Source: Bidens hawaiensis (taxonomy: Eukaryota; Streptophyta; Magnoliopsida; Asterales; Asteraceae). From it: a DNA stretch of 64,000 nucleotides. This document shows, one piece after another, positions 43,978 to 55,689 of this stretch. The first letter of the stretch is position 1; every line of letters starts with the position of its first letter. The notes under the pieces are model-generated. The model was not told where the DNA came from. It did not search any database and saw only the letters and a program-made list of their open reading frames with translations. The stretch is taken from assembly GCA_021521415.1 (NCBI GenBank), contig JAIQDT010007641.1, positions 1 to 64,000 of the forward strand, in the 5' to 3' direction. The position numbers and the translations under genes are program-made.

Positions 43978-46649
43978 TGTAACATCCCGAAATTTCTAAG
44001 GTAATATTAGTTATATTACTTATTAATAGATGGAAAGTTTACTCGGGTTATCAGGAAATAAATAATATAATAGGAGTTGGTATGGGTCGGGCTAGTGTTG
44101 GGTAATGGATGTGGGTTGTGGACTTGGGTTAATTGAGATGGGTTAAATGAGAATGGGATTTTAGGGATATAAATACCCCCAAAATCCCAAAATATCTCAT
44201 TTCTCACCAACTCCCCAACACACACTCCATACACACTCAAAACACACACATTCTAACCGATCAAGATTCGAAGCCGAGACCCGAGATTTGTTGATAGATC
44301 TGAGTTGGTAAGGTAAGAACTAATCCCGCAAAGCTAATATTACTGAAAATGGTTAGGATTTGACGGGTTAACCGGACCCGAAACCTTACTGCCCAAATCG
44401 GACCCCTAAAACGTCGATTTTAGGCCGATTTGATGGTTGGGGTTTGTAGGCGCTGATCATACGATTCCGTGGGTACCAAAATCGAGTTATTTGGCTAAGA
44501 AACGAAGGATTTATGGGCAAAACAGATCTGCAGCGCGATAACTTCGCCTGCAAGATTAAGTTCGCTTGATGAACTTCGCCTTCAAGCGTAACTTCGCCTT
44601 CAAGCGTAACTTCGCCTACGGCCAAGTTCGCCTAAGGATAACTTCGCCTGAAGCCAAGTTCGCCTAAGGATAACTTCGCCTGAAGCCAAGTTCGCCTAAG
44701 GATAACTTCGCCTGAAGCCAAGTTCGCCTAAGGTTTAACTTCGCCTGAAGCCAAGTTCGCCTAAGGTTTAACTTCGCCTGAAGCCAAGTTCGCCTAAGGT
44801 TTAACTTCGCCTGAAGCCAAGTTCGCCTAAGGTTTAACTTCGCCTGAAGCCAAGTTCGCGTAAGGGTTAACTTCGCCTAAAGCCAAGTTTGATTAGAAAA
44901 TAAATTATAAAGCGATAAGTTAAAGTAAGCTAATACTAGGCCACCAGATTAGGTCAGGCGAGTATTGATACGTGTAACTTGTACAGTTAGCCGAGCTCAG
45001 TTAAAGAAGGGATTTACAACCATCAGAAAAAGAAGCAGTATTCAGGTGAGTTTCTAGCCCCATTCCTTGTTATGTTTTCGGGGCTGTGTGCATACTCGAT
45101 GTGTTGTTAATACATTTATCCTAAGTGATAAGTGTATGTCATATGTGATATGTGTGATAGATATGAATGATTGTTTGTCGGTACGCGAACGATCTTCGGA
45201 TATTGCGCGTAATGTCAGGTTAAAAATAAAGGTACGAATATTATATGTCGTAGATGTATGAATATTCAAATGAATACTTGTCGGGGCGTGAACGATCTTC
45301 GGATATTGCACGTAACGACAAGGGGTATGGTTGTTAATGGATGAGGTAAAGAATGCCTAGAGTGTTCTTATGATATAATGTAAGTATGTGTGTATAGGTA
45401 CACGAATGGTATGTGATATGTGTGATATGTATGAATGATTGCTTGATGGTACGTGAACGATCTTCGGATATTGTACGTACTGTCAGGTTGTAACGTTATA
45501 AATATGGTAAGTATGATATGTATGTTTATGTGTATGAACGTAATAAAGTTAGTAAAAGAAGGAAATGACGGTTGTATGGTTGTATAGTTACGAAAAGGGT
45601 ACCGAGCCCTAATAATACTCGAGGTAGGATGTATGGTTGTATGGTAACGAAGAGGGAATCGAACCCTACTAATATTCGAAAACCAAGGGACCAGACCCTT
45701 ATAATATCTGTGATGTTAGGGACCAGACCCTTATAATATCTGTGATGTTAGGGACCAGACCCTTATAATATCTGTGATGTTAGGGACCAGACCCTTATAA
45801 TATCTGTGATGTTAGGGACCAGACCCTTATAATATCTGTGATGTTAGGGACCAGACCCTTATAATATCTGTGATGTTAGGGACCAGACCCTTATAATATC
45901 TGTGATGTTAGGGACCAGACCCTTATAATATCTGTGATGTTAGGGACCAGACCCTTATAATATCTGTGATGTTAGGGAATCGAACCCTTCTAATATTCGA
46001 AAACTAGGGACCAGACCCTTATAATATCTGTGAGGTTATAGGGCGAAAGGCTCTTTAAAACGTATGATTATGAATGTAAAGAAAGTATGTAAGTCAGAAA
46101 GAAAGTATGTAAGTAAGAAAGAAAGTATGTAAGTAAGAATGAAGGTATGAGTACTTATGTGTATATGAAAGAATAAAAGTATGAATACATGAATGTATAG
46201 AAGTATGAAAGAATAAAAGCATGAATACATGAATGTATAGAAGTATGAATGAATAAAAGTATGAATATATGAATGTATAAAAGTATGAAGGTAAGAAAGT
46301 ATGAAATGCAAGAATGTATTGTATGATTATGTGATTAACTAGAACTCACTCAGCGTAGCTGACTTTTAGTATGCACGCAGGTGAGCTGATTATAGAGTTG
46401 AGCTGATTATAGAGTTAGCATGAGGATGGCACATGGCATGGATTGAACGGCTGGCATCTGAAGAAAGAAGTAAAGATGTTTTAAATATAAAGTTTTGGTG
46501 TTATGGTATCAAGGAAAAGATTTAATGTTTTGTAACAAATGATTGACGTTTTATATTCCGCGAAAAGTTTTAATAAACTCTGATTTGAAGAACTGTGTTT
46601 ATGAGTAAATCCGACACGACAGTAGGGTTACCGGTAACGGGGCCTTACA
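43978..46649 (+). repeat. 5' LTR of element N
   Basis: Starts TGTAACATCCCG and ends GGGGCCTTACA. In order: TATA box near 44166; 32-bp tandem repeats of AACTTCGCCTGAAGCC type (about 44570-44890); donor-like CAGGTGAGTTTC near 45046; three UUCG hairpins (45182-45211, 45285-45314, 45450-45479); ten copies of the 32-bp GGGACCAGACCCTTATAATA repeat (45686-46035); hairpin TCAGC/GCTGA (46350-46362); acceptor-like CACGCAG|G at 46381. Short ORFs here and in the other LTR are not conserved proteins. Confidence 0.95.
44166..44176 (+). promoter_or_regulatory. TATA box of element N LTR
   Basis: GATATAAATAC followed by a C/A-rich stretch with CTCATTTCTCACC, as expected for a plant pol II start. The same site is at about 48699 in the 3' LTR. 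Confidence 0.6.
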
Positions 46650-46652
46650 AGT

Positions 46653-46664
46653 TGGTATCAGAGC
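46653..46664 (+). other. Primer binding site of element N
   Basis: TGGTATCAGAGC three bases after the LTR end, complementary to the 3' end of initiator tRNA-Met. Confidence 0.92.
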
Positions 46665-47053
46665 ATAAGTTCGAGAGATTTAAGCATCCTACATGCTTAG
46701 ACTCGAACAGAAAATGGGATTTAAGTAAGAAAGGAAAGAAGATGTCAGTTCAAGAATGCCATGTGTCGCTCAAGCAAGATCAGTAAAGGTAAAGTGTATG
46801 ATTAAATGATATATGTTAAAGAGAAAGAAAGGATATGTGAACGATAGGGATAGGAATAATTGATTGTTTGATTTGACTAACTGCTTAAGTAGAACCAGCA
46901 CAAATAGACTCATAAAGGGAAGTGTATAGGACACGGAAAGCAACGTGATCAGCTAGTCACAGCTGGCCACTGTTATTACCTGTTAGCCTTGCTATCCTTG
47001 TACTAAATAGTTCCTTGAGTGATGATGTTTGTGTTTTCCATTTAAGAATACTA

Positions 47054-48100
47054 ATGGCTGGAGCAAGAAGGTTTGTTGGAAAGGGAGGTCACACTGGACG
47101 TCCTCTTGGATTACGCGTTGTCCGAAAACCTTCTGAAGAACTAGTTACTACCTCGAGAAAGGAGAAAAGTGAAACTTTGCAAGGACCAAGCAGCGATGAA
47201 GGATATCAGCTGGATCCTGCTGTTCGATTTGCCATTTCCTACGCTGTAGCTGCTACAGAGAAGAAATTTCGTACTGACAGGTCTGCTGAAAACCATGCAA
47301 GGGCCACTTTGAAGGCAGGAAAGGACAGTGAGAGTGGTGATGATGAAAAGGGAGGAGCGAAAGGAACCAAAAGATCTGTAGATGTCGTGGAGTATGCTGG
47401 GAAAAAGATACCAAGGGTCGCGGGAAGGGAAACGTGCAAAGTGTGCGGGAAGATGCACCTAGGTGAATGCAAGGCTGGTCCAAATCAGTGCTACTGATGT
47501 GGGAAGAAGGGACACATAACTCGTGATTGCACCGAGGACCAGAAATGTTATAAGTGTGGTAAGTCGGGTCACTTTGCTAGGGATTGTGGGGAAACAAGAA
47601 CGGTGGGGGGAGAGAAGGAAAAGAAATGGGCTACCTCTACTAAGCGGTCTGGCGTGATGGTGACAACAACTGATGAGAGGAAGGCCAAGGGTGGGAACAA
47701 GGATACATGTGAGACATGTGGGCGAGTGCAACAGGGAGAATGCAAGACTGGGACAGACAGGTGCTATCGGTGTGGAAAGAGTGGGCATTATTCTCGAGAA
47801 TGCCCTGATCGTCCAAAGTGCTTCAAATGCGGGGAAGCTGACCACATGGCTAGGGATTGCAAGGAATCAGGGGCGGGAGAGTGCAGAAAGGGATTAGGTG
47901 TTTGTTACAGGTGTGGAAGAGCAGGACATTCCTCTTGGGAATGTAATGATTACCATAGGTGTCACAACTGTGGAGGACGTGGGCACCTAGCAAGGGATTG
48001 CAAGACGCCAAAGGGAGAACAGGAAGGAGAGAAGAGTGCTTGGGGTTTAACAGATTCCTCCGTATGCTTGAAGAAGCCGTTCAAGAAGGCTAGATGCTAG
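47054..48100 (+). pseudogene. Zinc-knuckle Gag-like protein of element N
   Basis: Start chosen at MAGARRFVGKGG (47054); an upstream in-frame ATG at 47015 also exists. The N-terminal 130 residues are charged and show no capsid signature. Then come six CCHC knuckles (CX2CX4HX4C) at about 47490-47529, 47546-47587, 47762-47803, 47819-47860, 47903-47944 and 47960-48001. They are arranged as three modules, each led by a short Cys-rich piece such as CKVCGKMHLGEC or CETCGRVQQGEC. One TGA (47495-47497) falls inside the first knuckle, where the other knuckles of this type have Arg or Lys, so CGA to TGA is likely. Otherwise the frame is open to TAG 48098. The role is probably RNA binding or packaging. 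Confidence 0.85.
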
Positions 48101-48510
48101 CCATAAGTATTAAATCTATGTGTAACTTATTAATGACTCGATGCGTGTTGTTTTATGTTGAAGTTTAGACTGGTGTTTATTAATTATGGTACGAATTGTT
48201 TGAATGCAAATTAGTCATGACAAAATTGTTGTGTTGTGATAGAGTGTCGACTTAGGCTTTAGCATTAATATGATATAAGACAAAGCCTCTTGAAGATTGA
48301 AATGAGACTTGGCACATCGAGGGCTTCATGGACAAGCTACCTTAAATAGCTAAAACACATGACCACCACTCGATGGCTGTAAAGTCGGAAGTAGGAAGGG
48401 TAACTCAGAAAGCGAAAGCAATTCTTTAAAACGTATAAATGTAAGAAGTTTTCCTTTTATAGGGAATAAGTTAGGTTTCGGGGACGAAACCTCTTTAAGG
48501 AGGGAAGACT
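48101..48510 (+). other. 3' untranslated region and polypurine tract of element N
   Basis: Non-coding. Near the end are GGTTTCGGGGACGAAACC and AAGGAGGGAAGA, the usual gypsy 3' signature, directly before the 3' LTR. Confidence 0.75.
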
Positions 48511-51054
48511 TGTAACATCCCGAAATTTCTAAGGTAATATTAGTTATATTACTTATTAATAGATGGAAAGTTTACTCGGGTTATCAGGAAATAAATAATA
48601 TAATAGGAGTTGGTATGGGTCGGGCTAGTGTTGGGTAATGGATGTGGGTTGTGGACTTGGGTTAATTGAGATGGGTTAAATGAGAATGGGATTTTAGGGA
48701 TATAAATACCCCCAAAATCCCAAAATATCTCATTTCTCACCAACTCCCCAACACACACTCCATACACACTCAAAACACACACATTCTAACCGATCAAGAT
48801 TCGAAGCCGAGACCCGAGATTTGTTGATAGATCTGAGTTGGTAAGGTAAGAACTAATCCCGCAAAGCTAATATTACTGAAAATGGTTAGGATTTGACGGG
48901 TTAACCGGACCCGAAACCTTACTGCCCAAATCGGACCCCTAAAACGTCGATTTTAGGCCGATTTGATGGTTGGGGTTTGTAGGCGCTGATCATACGATTC
49001 CGTGGGTACCAAAATCGAGTTATTTGGCTAAGAAACGAAGGATTTATGGGCAAAACAGATCTGCAGCGCGATAACTTCGCCTGCAAGATTAAGTTCGCTT
49101 GATGAACTTCGCCTTCAAGCGTAACTTCGCCTTCAAGCGTAACTTCGCCTACGGCCAAGTTCGCCTAAGGATAACTTCGCCTGAAGCCAAGTTCGCCTAA
49201 GGATAACTTCGCCTGAAGCCAAGTTCGCCTAAGGATAACTTCGCCTGAAGCCAAGTTCGCCTAAGGTTTAACTTCGCCTGAAGCCAAGTTCGCCTAAGGT
49301 TTAACTTCGCCTGAAGCCAAGTTCGCCTAAGGTTTAACTTCGCCTGAAGCCAAGTTCGCCTAAGGTTTAACTTCGCCTGAAGCCAAGTTCGCGTAAGGGT
49401 TAACTTCGCCTAAAGCCAAGTTTGATTAGAAAATAAATTATAAAGCGATAAGTTAAAGTAAGCTAATACTAGGCCACCAGATTAGGTCAGGCGAGTATTG
49501 ATACGTGTAACTTGTACAGTTAGCCGAGCTCAGTTAAAGAAGGGATTTACAACCATCAGAAAAAGAAGCAGTATTCAGGTGAGTTTCTAGCCCCATTCCT
49601 TGTTATGTTTTCGGGGCTGTGTGCATACTCGATGTGTTGTTAATACATTTATCCTAAGTGATAAGTGTATGTCATATGTGATATGTGTGATAGATATGAA
49701 TGATTTTTTGTCGGTACGCGAACGATCTTCGGATATTGCGCGTAATGTCAGGTTAAAAATAAAGGTACGAATATTATATGTCGTAGATGTATGAATATTC
49801 AAATGAATACTTGTCGGGGCGTGAACGATCTTCGGATATTGCACGTAACGACAAGGGGTATGGTTGTTAATGGATGAGGTAAAGAATGCCTAGAGTGTTC
49901 TTATGATATAATGTAAGTATGTGTGTATAGGTACACGAATGGTATGTGATATGTGTGATATGTATGAATGATTGCTTGATGGTACGTGAACGATCTTCGG
50001 ATATTGTACGTACTGTCAGGTTGTAACGTTATAAATATGGTAAGTATGATATGTATGTTTATGTGTATGAACGTAATAAAGTTAGTAAAAGAAGGAAATG
50101 ACGGTTGTATGGTTGTATAGTTACGAAAAGGGTACCGAGCCCTAATAATACTCGAGGTAGGATGTATGGTTGTATGGTAACGAAGAGGGAATCGAACCCT
50201 ACTAATATTCGAAAACCAAGGGACCAGACCCTTATAATATCTGTGATGTTAGGGACCAGACCCTTATAATATCTGTGATGTTAGGGACCAGACCCTTATA
50301 ATATCTGTGATGTTAGGGACCAGACCCTTATAATATCTGTGATGTTAGGGACCAGACCCTTATAATATCTGTGATGTTAGGGAATCGAACCCTTCTAATA
50401 TTCGAAAACTAGGGACCAGACCCTTATAATATCTGTGAGGTTATAGGGCGAAAGGCTCTTTAAAACGTATGATTATGAATGTAAAGAAAGTATGTAAGTA
50501 AGAAAGAAAGTATGTAAGTAAGAAAGAAAGTATGTAAGTAAGAATGAAGGTATGAGTACTTATGTGTGTATGAAAGAATAAAAGTATGAATACATGAATG
50601 TATAGAAGTATGAAAGAATAAAAGCATGAATACATGAATGTATAGAAGTATGAATGAATAAAAGTATGAATATATGAATGTATAAAAGTATGAAGGTAAG
50701 AAAGTATGAAATGCAAGAATGTATTGTATGATTATGTGATTAACTAGAACTCACTCAGCGTAGCTGACTTTTAGTATGCACGCAGGTGAGCTGATTATAG
50801 AGTTGAGCTGATTATAGAGTTAGCATGAGGATGGCACATGGCATGGATTGAACGGCTGGCATCTGAAGAAAGAAGTAAAGATGTTTTAAATATAAAGTTT
50901 TGGTGTTATGGTATCAAGGAAAAGATTTAATGTTTTGTAACAAATGATTGACGTTTTATATTCCGCGAAAAGTTTTAATAAACTCTGATTTGAAGAACTG
51001 TGTTTATGAGTAAATCCGACACGACAGTAGGGTTACCGGTAACGGGGCCTTACA
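48511..51054 (+). repeat. 3' LTR of element N
   Basis: Collinear with the 5' LTR and nearly identical, but the 32-bp GGGACCAGACCC repeat is present six times instead of ten. The UUCG hairpins are at 49715-49744, 49818-49847 and 49983-50012, and the acceptor-proximal hairpin at 50755-50767. Confidence 0.95.
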
Positions 51055-51059
51055 CTTAG

Positions 51060-53992
51060 TTTTTTTAGGAGATACTTTTAGCATGACTAAATCTCTTACA
51101 TTAAATTCAATACGACGTCCACGTTTGTTAGCATATGATTTCTATTGTTCATGTGCAACTTTTAATCAAGCTCGTAAGTTAATAAAGTTTCTTGGAAGCA
51201 AGGTCACTTCAATGATTCATAGGTTCTATTGGCCTGTATCTCCTTAACTGAGAAAGGTCGTACATTTTCTTTCTATTTATAATTTCACATGAGGGTCATA
51301 CCAATATCATGCGATAATTATTCCTGTAAGAAAACTAATAGTAAATAGTTGTCTTAATTGTTTCTAAATTCCAGGCAAATGCTCATAGCATATTCTCTAA
51401 TGTTTCGGTAGACTTTTCACTTTGGACATTGGCTAGAGGATGATACACACTTCTAAAAAATAAATGATGGCCTTTCACTTCATGGAATTTCTTCCAAATT
51501 GATAAGTAAACCGGATGTCTCTATCAGAAACAATGCTTATAAGTGTTCCACCTAGGGAAACTATTTCTTTAATGAATGTTTCGGCTAGCCTTTTAGAAGA
51601 GTAGGCTTCTCCCATTTGTAGAAAGTGTGTGTGTGTGTGTTTTTTTAAGCAATCTACAATAACTCAAATACTATAGGAACCTTTAGGAGTTCGAGGTAGT
51701 TTAGTAATGAAATCCATTGTTAGGTGTTCCTACTTCAAAGTAGGAATTTCAAGACACTGTAACTTTGCGTATAGTTTATGATGTCGGGCCTTAGCTTGTA
51801 TACAAGTTTAACATTTTTCTATATAATAACCATCTTGTATTTCATATCGGGCCACCAATAGTCTCTCTTTAGATCGTAGTACATTTTAGTATTTATGGGA
51901 CAGATGGAATATCAAATTTATGTTCCGCATCTATCTAGTATTCTTTTTCTTACTTCTCTTATTATTGGAATCCATATTTAATTAAAAATTAACGTGACAC
52001 CATTTACATTTTCAGTTAAGTCCTTAACTTATCCAAATATCCTTTTCTCGATTCGATTTGTTTTATTTTTGCCATTATATCTGAACTCAGGATCAACTTA
52101 CACAACCTGAGATTAAGAGTTGGATGATTTTCTTTTATGATAAGAGCATCAACAACCACATTTGCCTTCCCTTGATATAGGATTTCACAATCTTAATCCT
52201 TTATTAACTCCAACCATCTATAGCGCCTCATATTCAAATCTTTTTGTTCGAAGAAATACTTTAGACTTTTGTGATCACTAACTCCTAATCGTGAGTCGGT
52301 TATTCGCTTGATTTCAGTTGTGGAGAGGCATAAGCTATTAGCTTACCTCGCTATATAACTACACAACCTAATCCTCGATAAGAAGCATTTGGATATATTA
52401 CTAGATCTTAAACTCCTTCTGGTAGGGTCAATAATAAAGTTTGATTTAGTAGTTTCTTCAATTATCGGAATGTTTTTTTATTCACTCCATACAAACTTAA
52501 TATTCTTTTTAGTTAATTTTGTAACGGATACTATTATCCTAGGAAAATCTTGGATGAATCATCTACCTAGTCAATCCTATGAAATTTCATACTTCAGTTG
52601 GTTGGTGTCTTAGGTTACTCTTATTTTGTTATAGCTTCTATCTTTGTGGGATTTACATTCCTTGAACATTAATTGCATGCCCACGGAACTACACCTCTTA
52701 TAGCCAAAATTCACATTTCAAATACTTGACATACAAATTTTTATTTATTTATTTATTTGTTTTCTTAAGGTTTCCAAGACTTCCTATAATTTATGTGTGT
52801 ATTCACCTTGAGTATTGGAGTAAACCATATTTTATAATACGGGATTACATACCCAATTTATCATATGTCTATGATTGTAAACGGTACATTTGTTAACCCA
52901 AAAAGCATGACTAAAAATCTATATTATCAGCACCTAGCACGAAATACATTCTTTGGAATATCTTCATTCTAAATTTTCAATTGACAGTTACCTTATTCAA
53001 GTCTTGAGAGTCTATACACATTCAAAAGCTACTGCCTTTTTTTTAACGGATAGACTAAGGCTTGGAGTTGAATGGTTATGGTATCTAGTTGCTTTGGGCT
53101 TTGTAATCAGCTAACCTATTCATTCCCATTACTAAGTCAAATTCAGCCAATATATTAATTACATTCATATAAGAAAGATTCACTTCTCTATGTTAAAGAA
53201 AACAGTAATATACTACATCAATAATTGTTACATGTTTTTCATCGGTTATTCTCAGGGTAAAATGTTGTTTTAGTTTCCTTAATGAATTGCGTAGTGTTTG
53301 ACAGTACCTATATGAAATGGATCTCTTGTTTGCAGTGAAATAAAATACAACTTATGGTAACTTATTAAAGGAAAACATACTAGTAATCACGTCATATAGT
53401 GTATTCAATCTAGGCCTTTTCATTGGTCTACCTCCTTTATGTACTTTATGGTTTCAACTAAGAAGATTATATATACATATTTATATATGTTATTCATAAT
53501 CCATTAGCATGCCCCGATAATATACACTATTATAACCATACTCTATGTATACACCCTCCACTGGTTAACCTAGAGACCTACAATCAACTATCACACATTC
53601 TATCACTCATGTACCTATAGGCAAACATATAGGAAAGTAGGCTTAGTATGCTCACATAGCCAGATTCGTATACACATTTACTAGCATGATCCTGGAGTCC
53701 GGTCATATTCATATCTCCATGCCTACAATTTGATGCTTTGAGCACAATATGATGTTTGTGAGATCATAGTGGTGCCATAAATTAACCTTCATACTAGCCA
53801 GGCATGAAAGCAATCTATGATACAAACCATGACACTCACAACTACCATATGGCGCCTCTACAATGTTTGGCATACATATCTCAGTCTATCTCAAGCTATC
53901 ATCTAGATATTGAGACTGTCGCTTCTACTTGGCTTAGCAACCAGAGTTAAAGTCTAGATGCTACTACGAGCACCTAAATCCCATAAACTACG
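51060..53992 (-). pseudogene. Decayed gypsy pol of element L
   Basis: No long frame survives, but nucleotide landmarks match element I in the same order. Integrase pieces lie near 51390-51700 (the region for IQTLEDML, then the catalytic Asp area) and RNase H near 52140-52340 (DHKSL area, KANVVADAL area). RT pieces follow to about 53050, and a possible protease area lies near 53090-53150. The ORF at 52389-52613 is antisense and not real. The stretch 53200-53992 shows nothing I can name. Confidence 0.65.
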
Positions 53993-54004
53993 GCTCTGAT
54001 ACCA
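53993..54004 (-). other. Primer binding site of element L
   Basis: Complement reads TGGTATCAGAGC, three bases after the LTR end at 54008. Confidence 0.85.
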
Positions 54005-54007
54005 ACT

Positions 54008-54453
54008 TGTCACACCCCTCCCAGGATGAGGTATTTATAGTGACTAGTTAGCACAGACTTACAACGGAACCGTAATATTATATAAAAACTAGAATATTAG
54101 TTACATGTCTATCTATTACACTTACTAGAAATGTAATGGTAACATGATAAAACATCTAAACTCTTCCAACTCATAGAAGCTAATCTCTATGTCCTTATTT
54201 ATCAACTTGTAATACATACTCGGGTAAAAATACGTCAGCACAAAGCTGATGAGTCACATAAACCGATATATTTAATAAATGGTACTAACACAATATTTAT
54301 TGATCAAGTATGAGCTCATTGCATGTCATGCCATAATTATAACCCGCCCGTTTCACGTTAAATTCGGGTCAGCATTATATATTCACACATACAGACTTTA
54401 CGCACGTCTGCTGCTGTATAAAGTGTATGTCCCCTTTGGAAAATATAATGATC

Positions 54454-54509
<56 letters not shown>

Positions 54510-55296
54510 CACCTTGGGTGCCACACCATATGCGCCATGCAATACATGATCAATCACAGTCCAATTAGTTTTACGAGCATGTATCGGAGTTTTGAAAATA
54601 GTTTAAGTAACTCACCCGAACAGACCATCTTCAATTACTTTGGCTCTTCCCAATTCAACTGGAATCTATGATATAATATAATAGTTTACTTATTCATGTT
54701 CCAAAAGTAATATCCTAATACTCACAGGCTCTTCACACAACAACTGTCATTATCGTGCACAACTATTCAAGTCCAAACAATGTTATGGTTATAACAACCA
54801 TATCCACTAATTTATAAGTTATGGTTCATCTTAACCATTCATGACCAAAATGGTTATATCACACGACAAAGCTAGTTGTGCACGTACTAGACATGTTGTA
54901 TTTAGACCATACGCCCTACCCTACTCTAGTGGATTGACAGTAAGTCTTGGGTAATTTATAATTAAAATATTAAAAGGTGCAATTACTATTTTTGGTTCAT
55001 CGTCGGATTTATAAGATACACTTAAATAATATCTTACTTCTAATAAAATTATATTTAAACAGTATCTGGTTATTAAATATTAATACAATAATTAAATTTT
55101 ATTTATAATATTACAAAGGTGTACCTTATGAGCGCTCTCCTTGTGAAAGAATGTTGAATTATAATAGTGAGCTCATAATGGGATAAATTTCTTTATTTTT
55201 ACTGAATTTTACCGACTCAAGCATGTCGGTTAAATATTTGTCACTAAACTCTTCAAAGATTGTTATGTGTGCACAATTTCATATGTTCTCTCCTAA

Positions 55297-55351
<55 letters not shown>

Positions 55352-55682
55352 TAGTGTTATTATCTAAATATATGTGTACTGATTTCACACACGTACACAA
55401 ATTACTTTATATTCATATATGTTATTTAATATTAGAATATATTATTTATAGTATTAGTTTGGTATTGTTATTAAACTGTATTTCATAATATTACTTGCTC
55501 GTCTAAAAAGTTCATATCTCAAATATAGTCATGTTACTTGTTACTTACTCGTTTAATAACTTTAGATGTCTGTCTTCCCATCTTATTTCTTAAAGTTTTG
55601 TTATACCTATCAAGTATATTGTTGAACCATCCTTGAGTATGATCTAATGTACTTTATTTATATTCAGAAATGGAATGTTACA
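54008..55682 (-). repeat. 5' LTR of element L (1675 bp)
   Basis: Starts TGTAACATTCC (55682) and ends GGGGTGTGACA (54008). It carries a hairpin TCAGC/GCTGA at 54235-54249, a donor-like CGGGTGAGTTAC near 54610, a TA run at 54460-54508 and an ATT run at 55290-55350. ORFs across the TA run are artefacts. Confidence 0.85.
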
Positions 55683-55689
55683 TACCCGT

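Larger units (their letters stand above)
43978..51054 (+). mobile_element. Element N: complete young non-autonomous Gag-type LTR retrotransposon
   Basis: 7077 bp with direct LTRs 43978-46649 and 48511-51054, target duplication cttag (43973-43977 and 51055-51059), primer site at 46653-46664 and polypurine tract AAGGAGGGAAGA before 48511. The 1.86-kb internal region codes only a zinc-knuckle protein. The LTRs differ by 128 bp, exactly four 32-bp repeat units, plus about three substitutions that I counted by eye. This indicates a recent insertion. It fits the TR-GAG type, which needs proteins from an autonomous partner. Confidence 0.95.
43550..55682 (-). mobile_element. Element L: old gypsy element, split by N
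   Basis: Minus-strand element with a full 5' LTR (54008-55682), a primer site, strongly decayed pol in two parts (51060-53992 and 43637-43977) and only about 87 bp of 3' LTR (43550-43636), which abuts copia K. The two LTR ends match over the stretch with CCATCCTTGAGTATGATCTA. The internal part is only about 3.3 kb once N is removed, so gag is missing or unrecognisable. Confidence 0.8.

Noticed and set aside
45686..46035. Regular 32-bp repeats that look like a CRISPR array
   Set aside because: The units are contiguous with no unique spacers and lie in a plant LTR; it is a minisatellite.
46036..46311. His/Phe/Tyr-rich minus-strand ORF in both N LTRs
   Set aside because: It reads a GAAAGTATGTAAGTAA-type simple repeat and is preserved only because the LTRs are young.
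54279..54557. Tyr/Ile-rich ORFs at the TA run
   Set aside because: They are dinucleotide-repeat translations.
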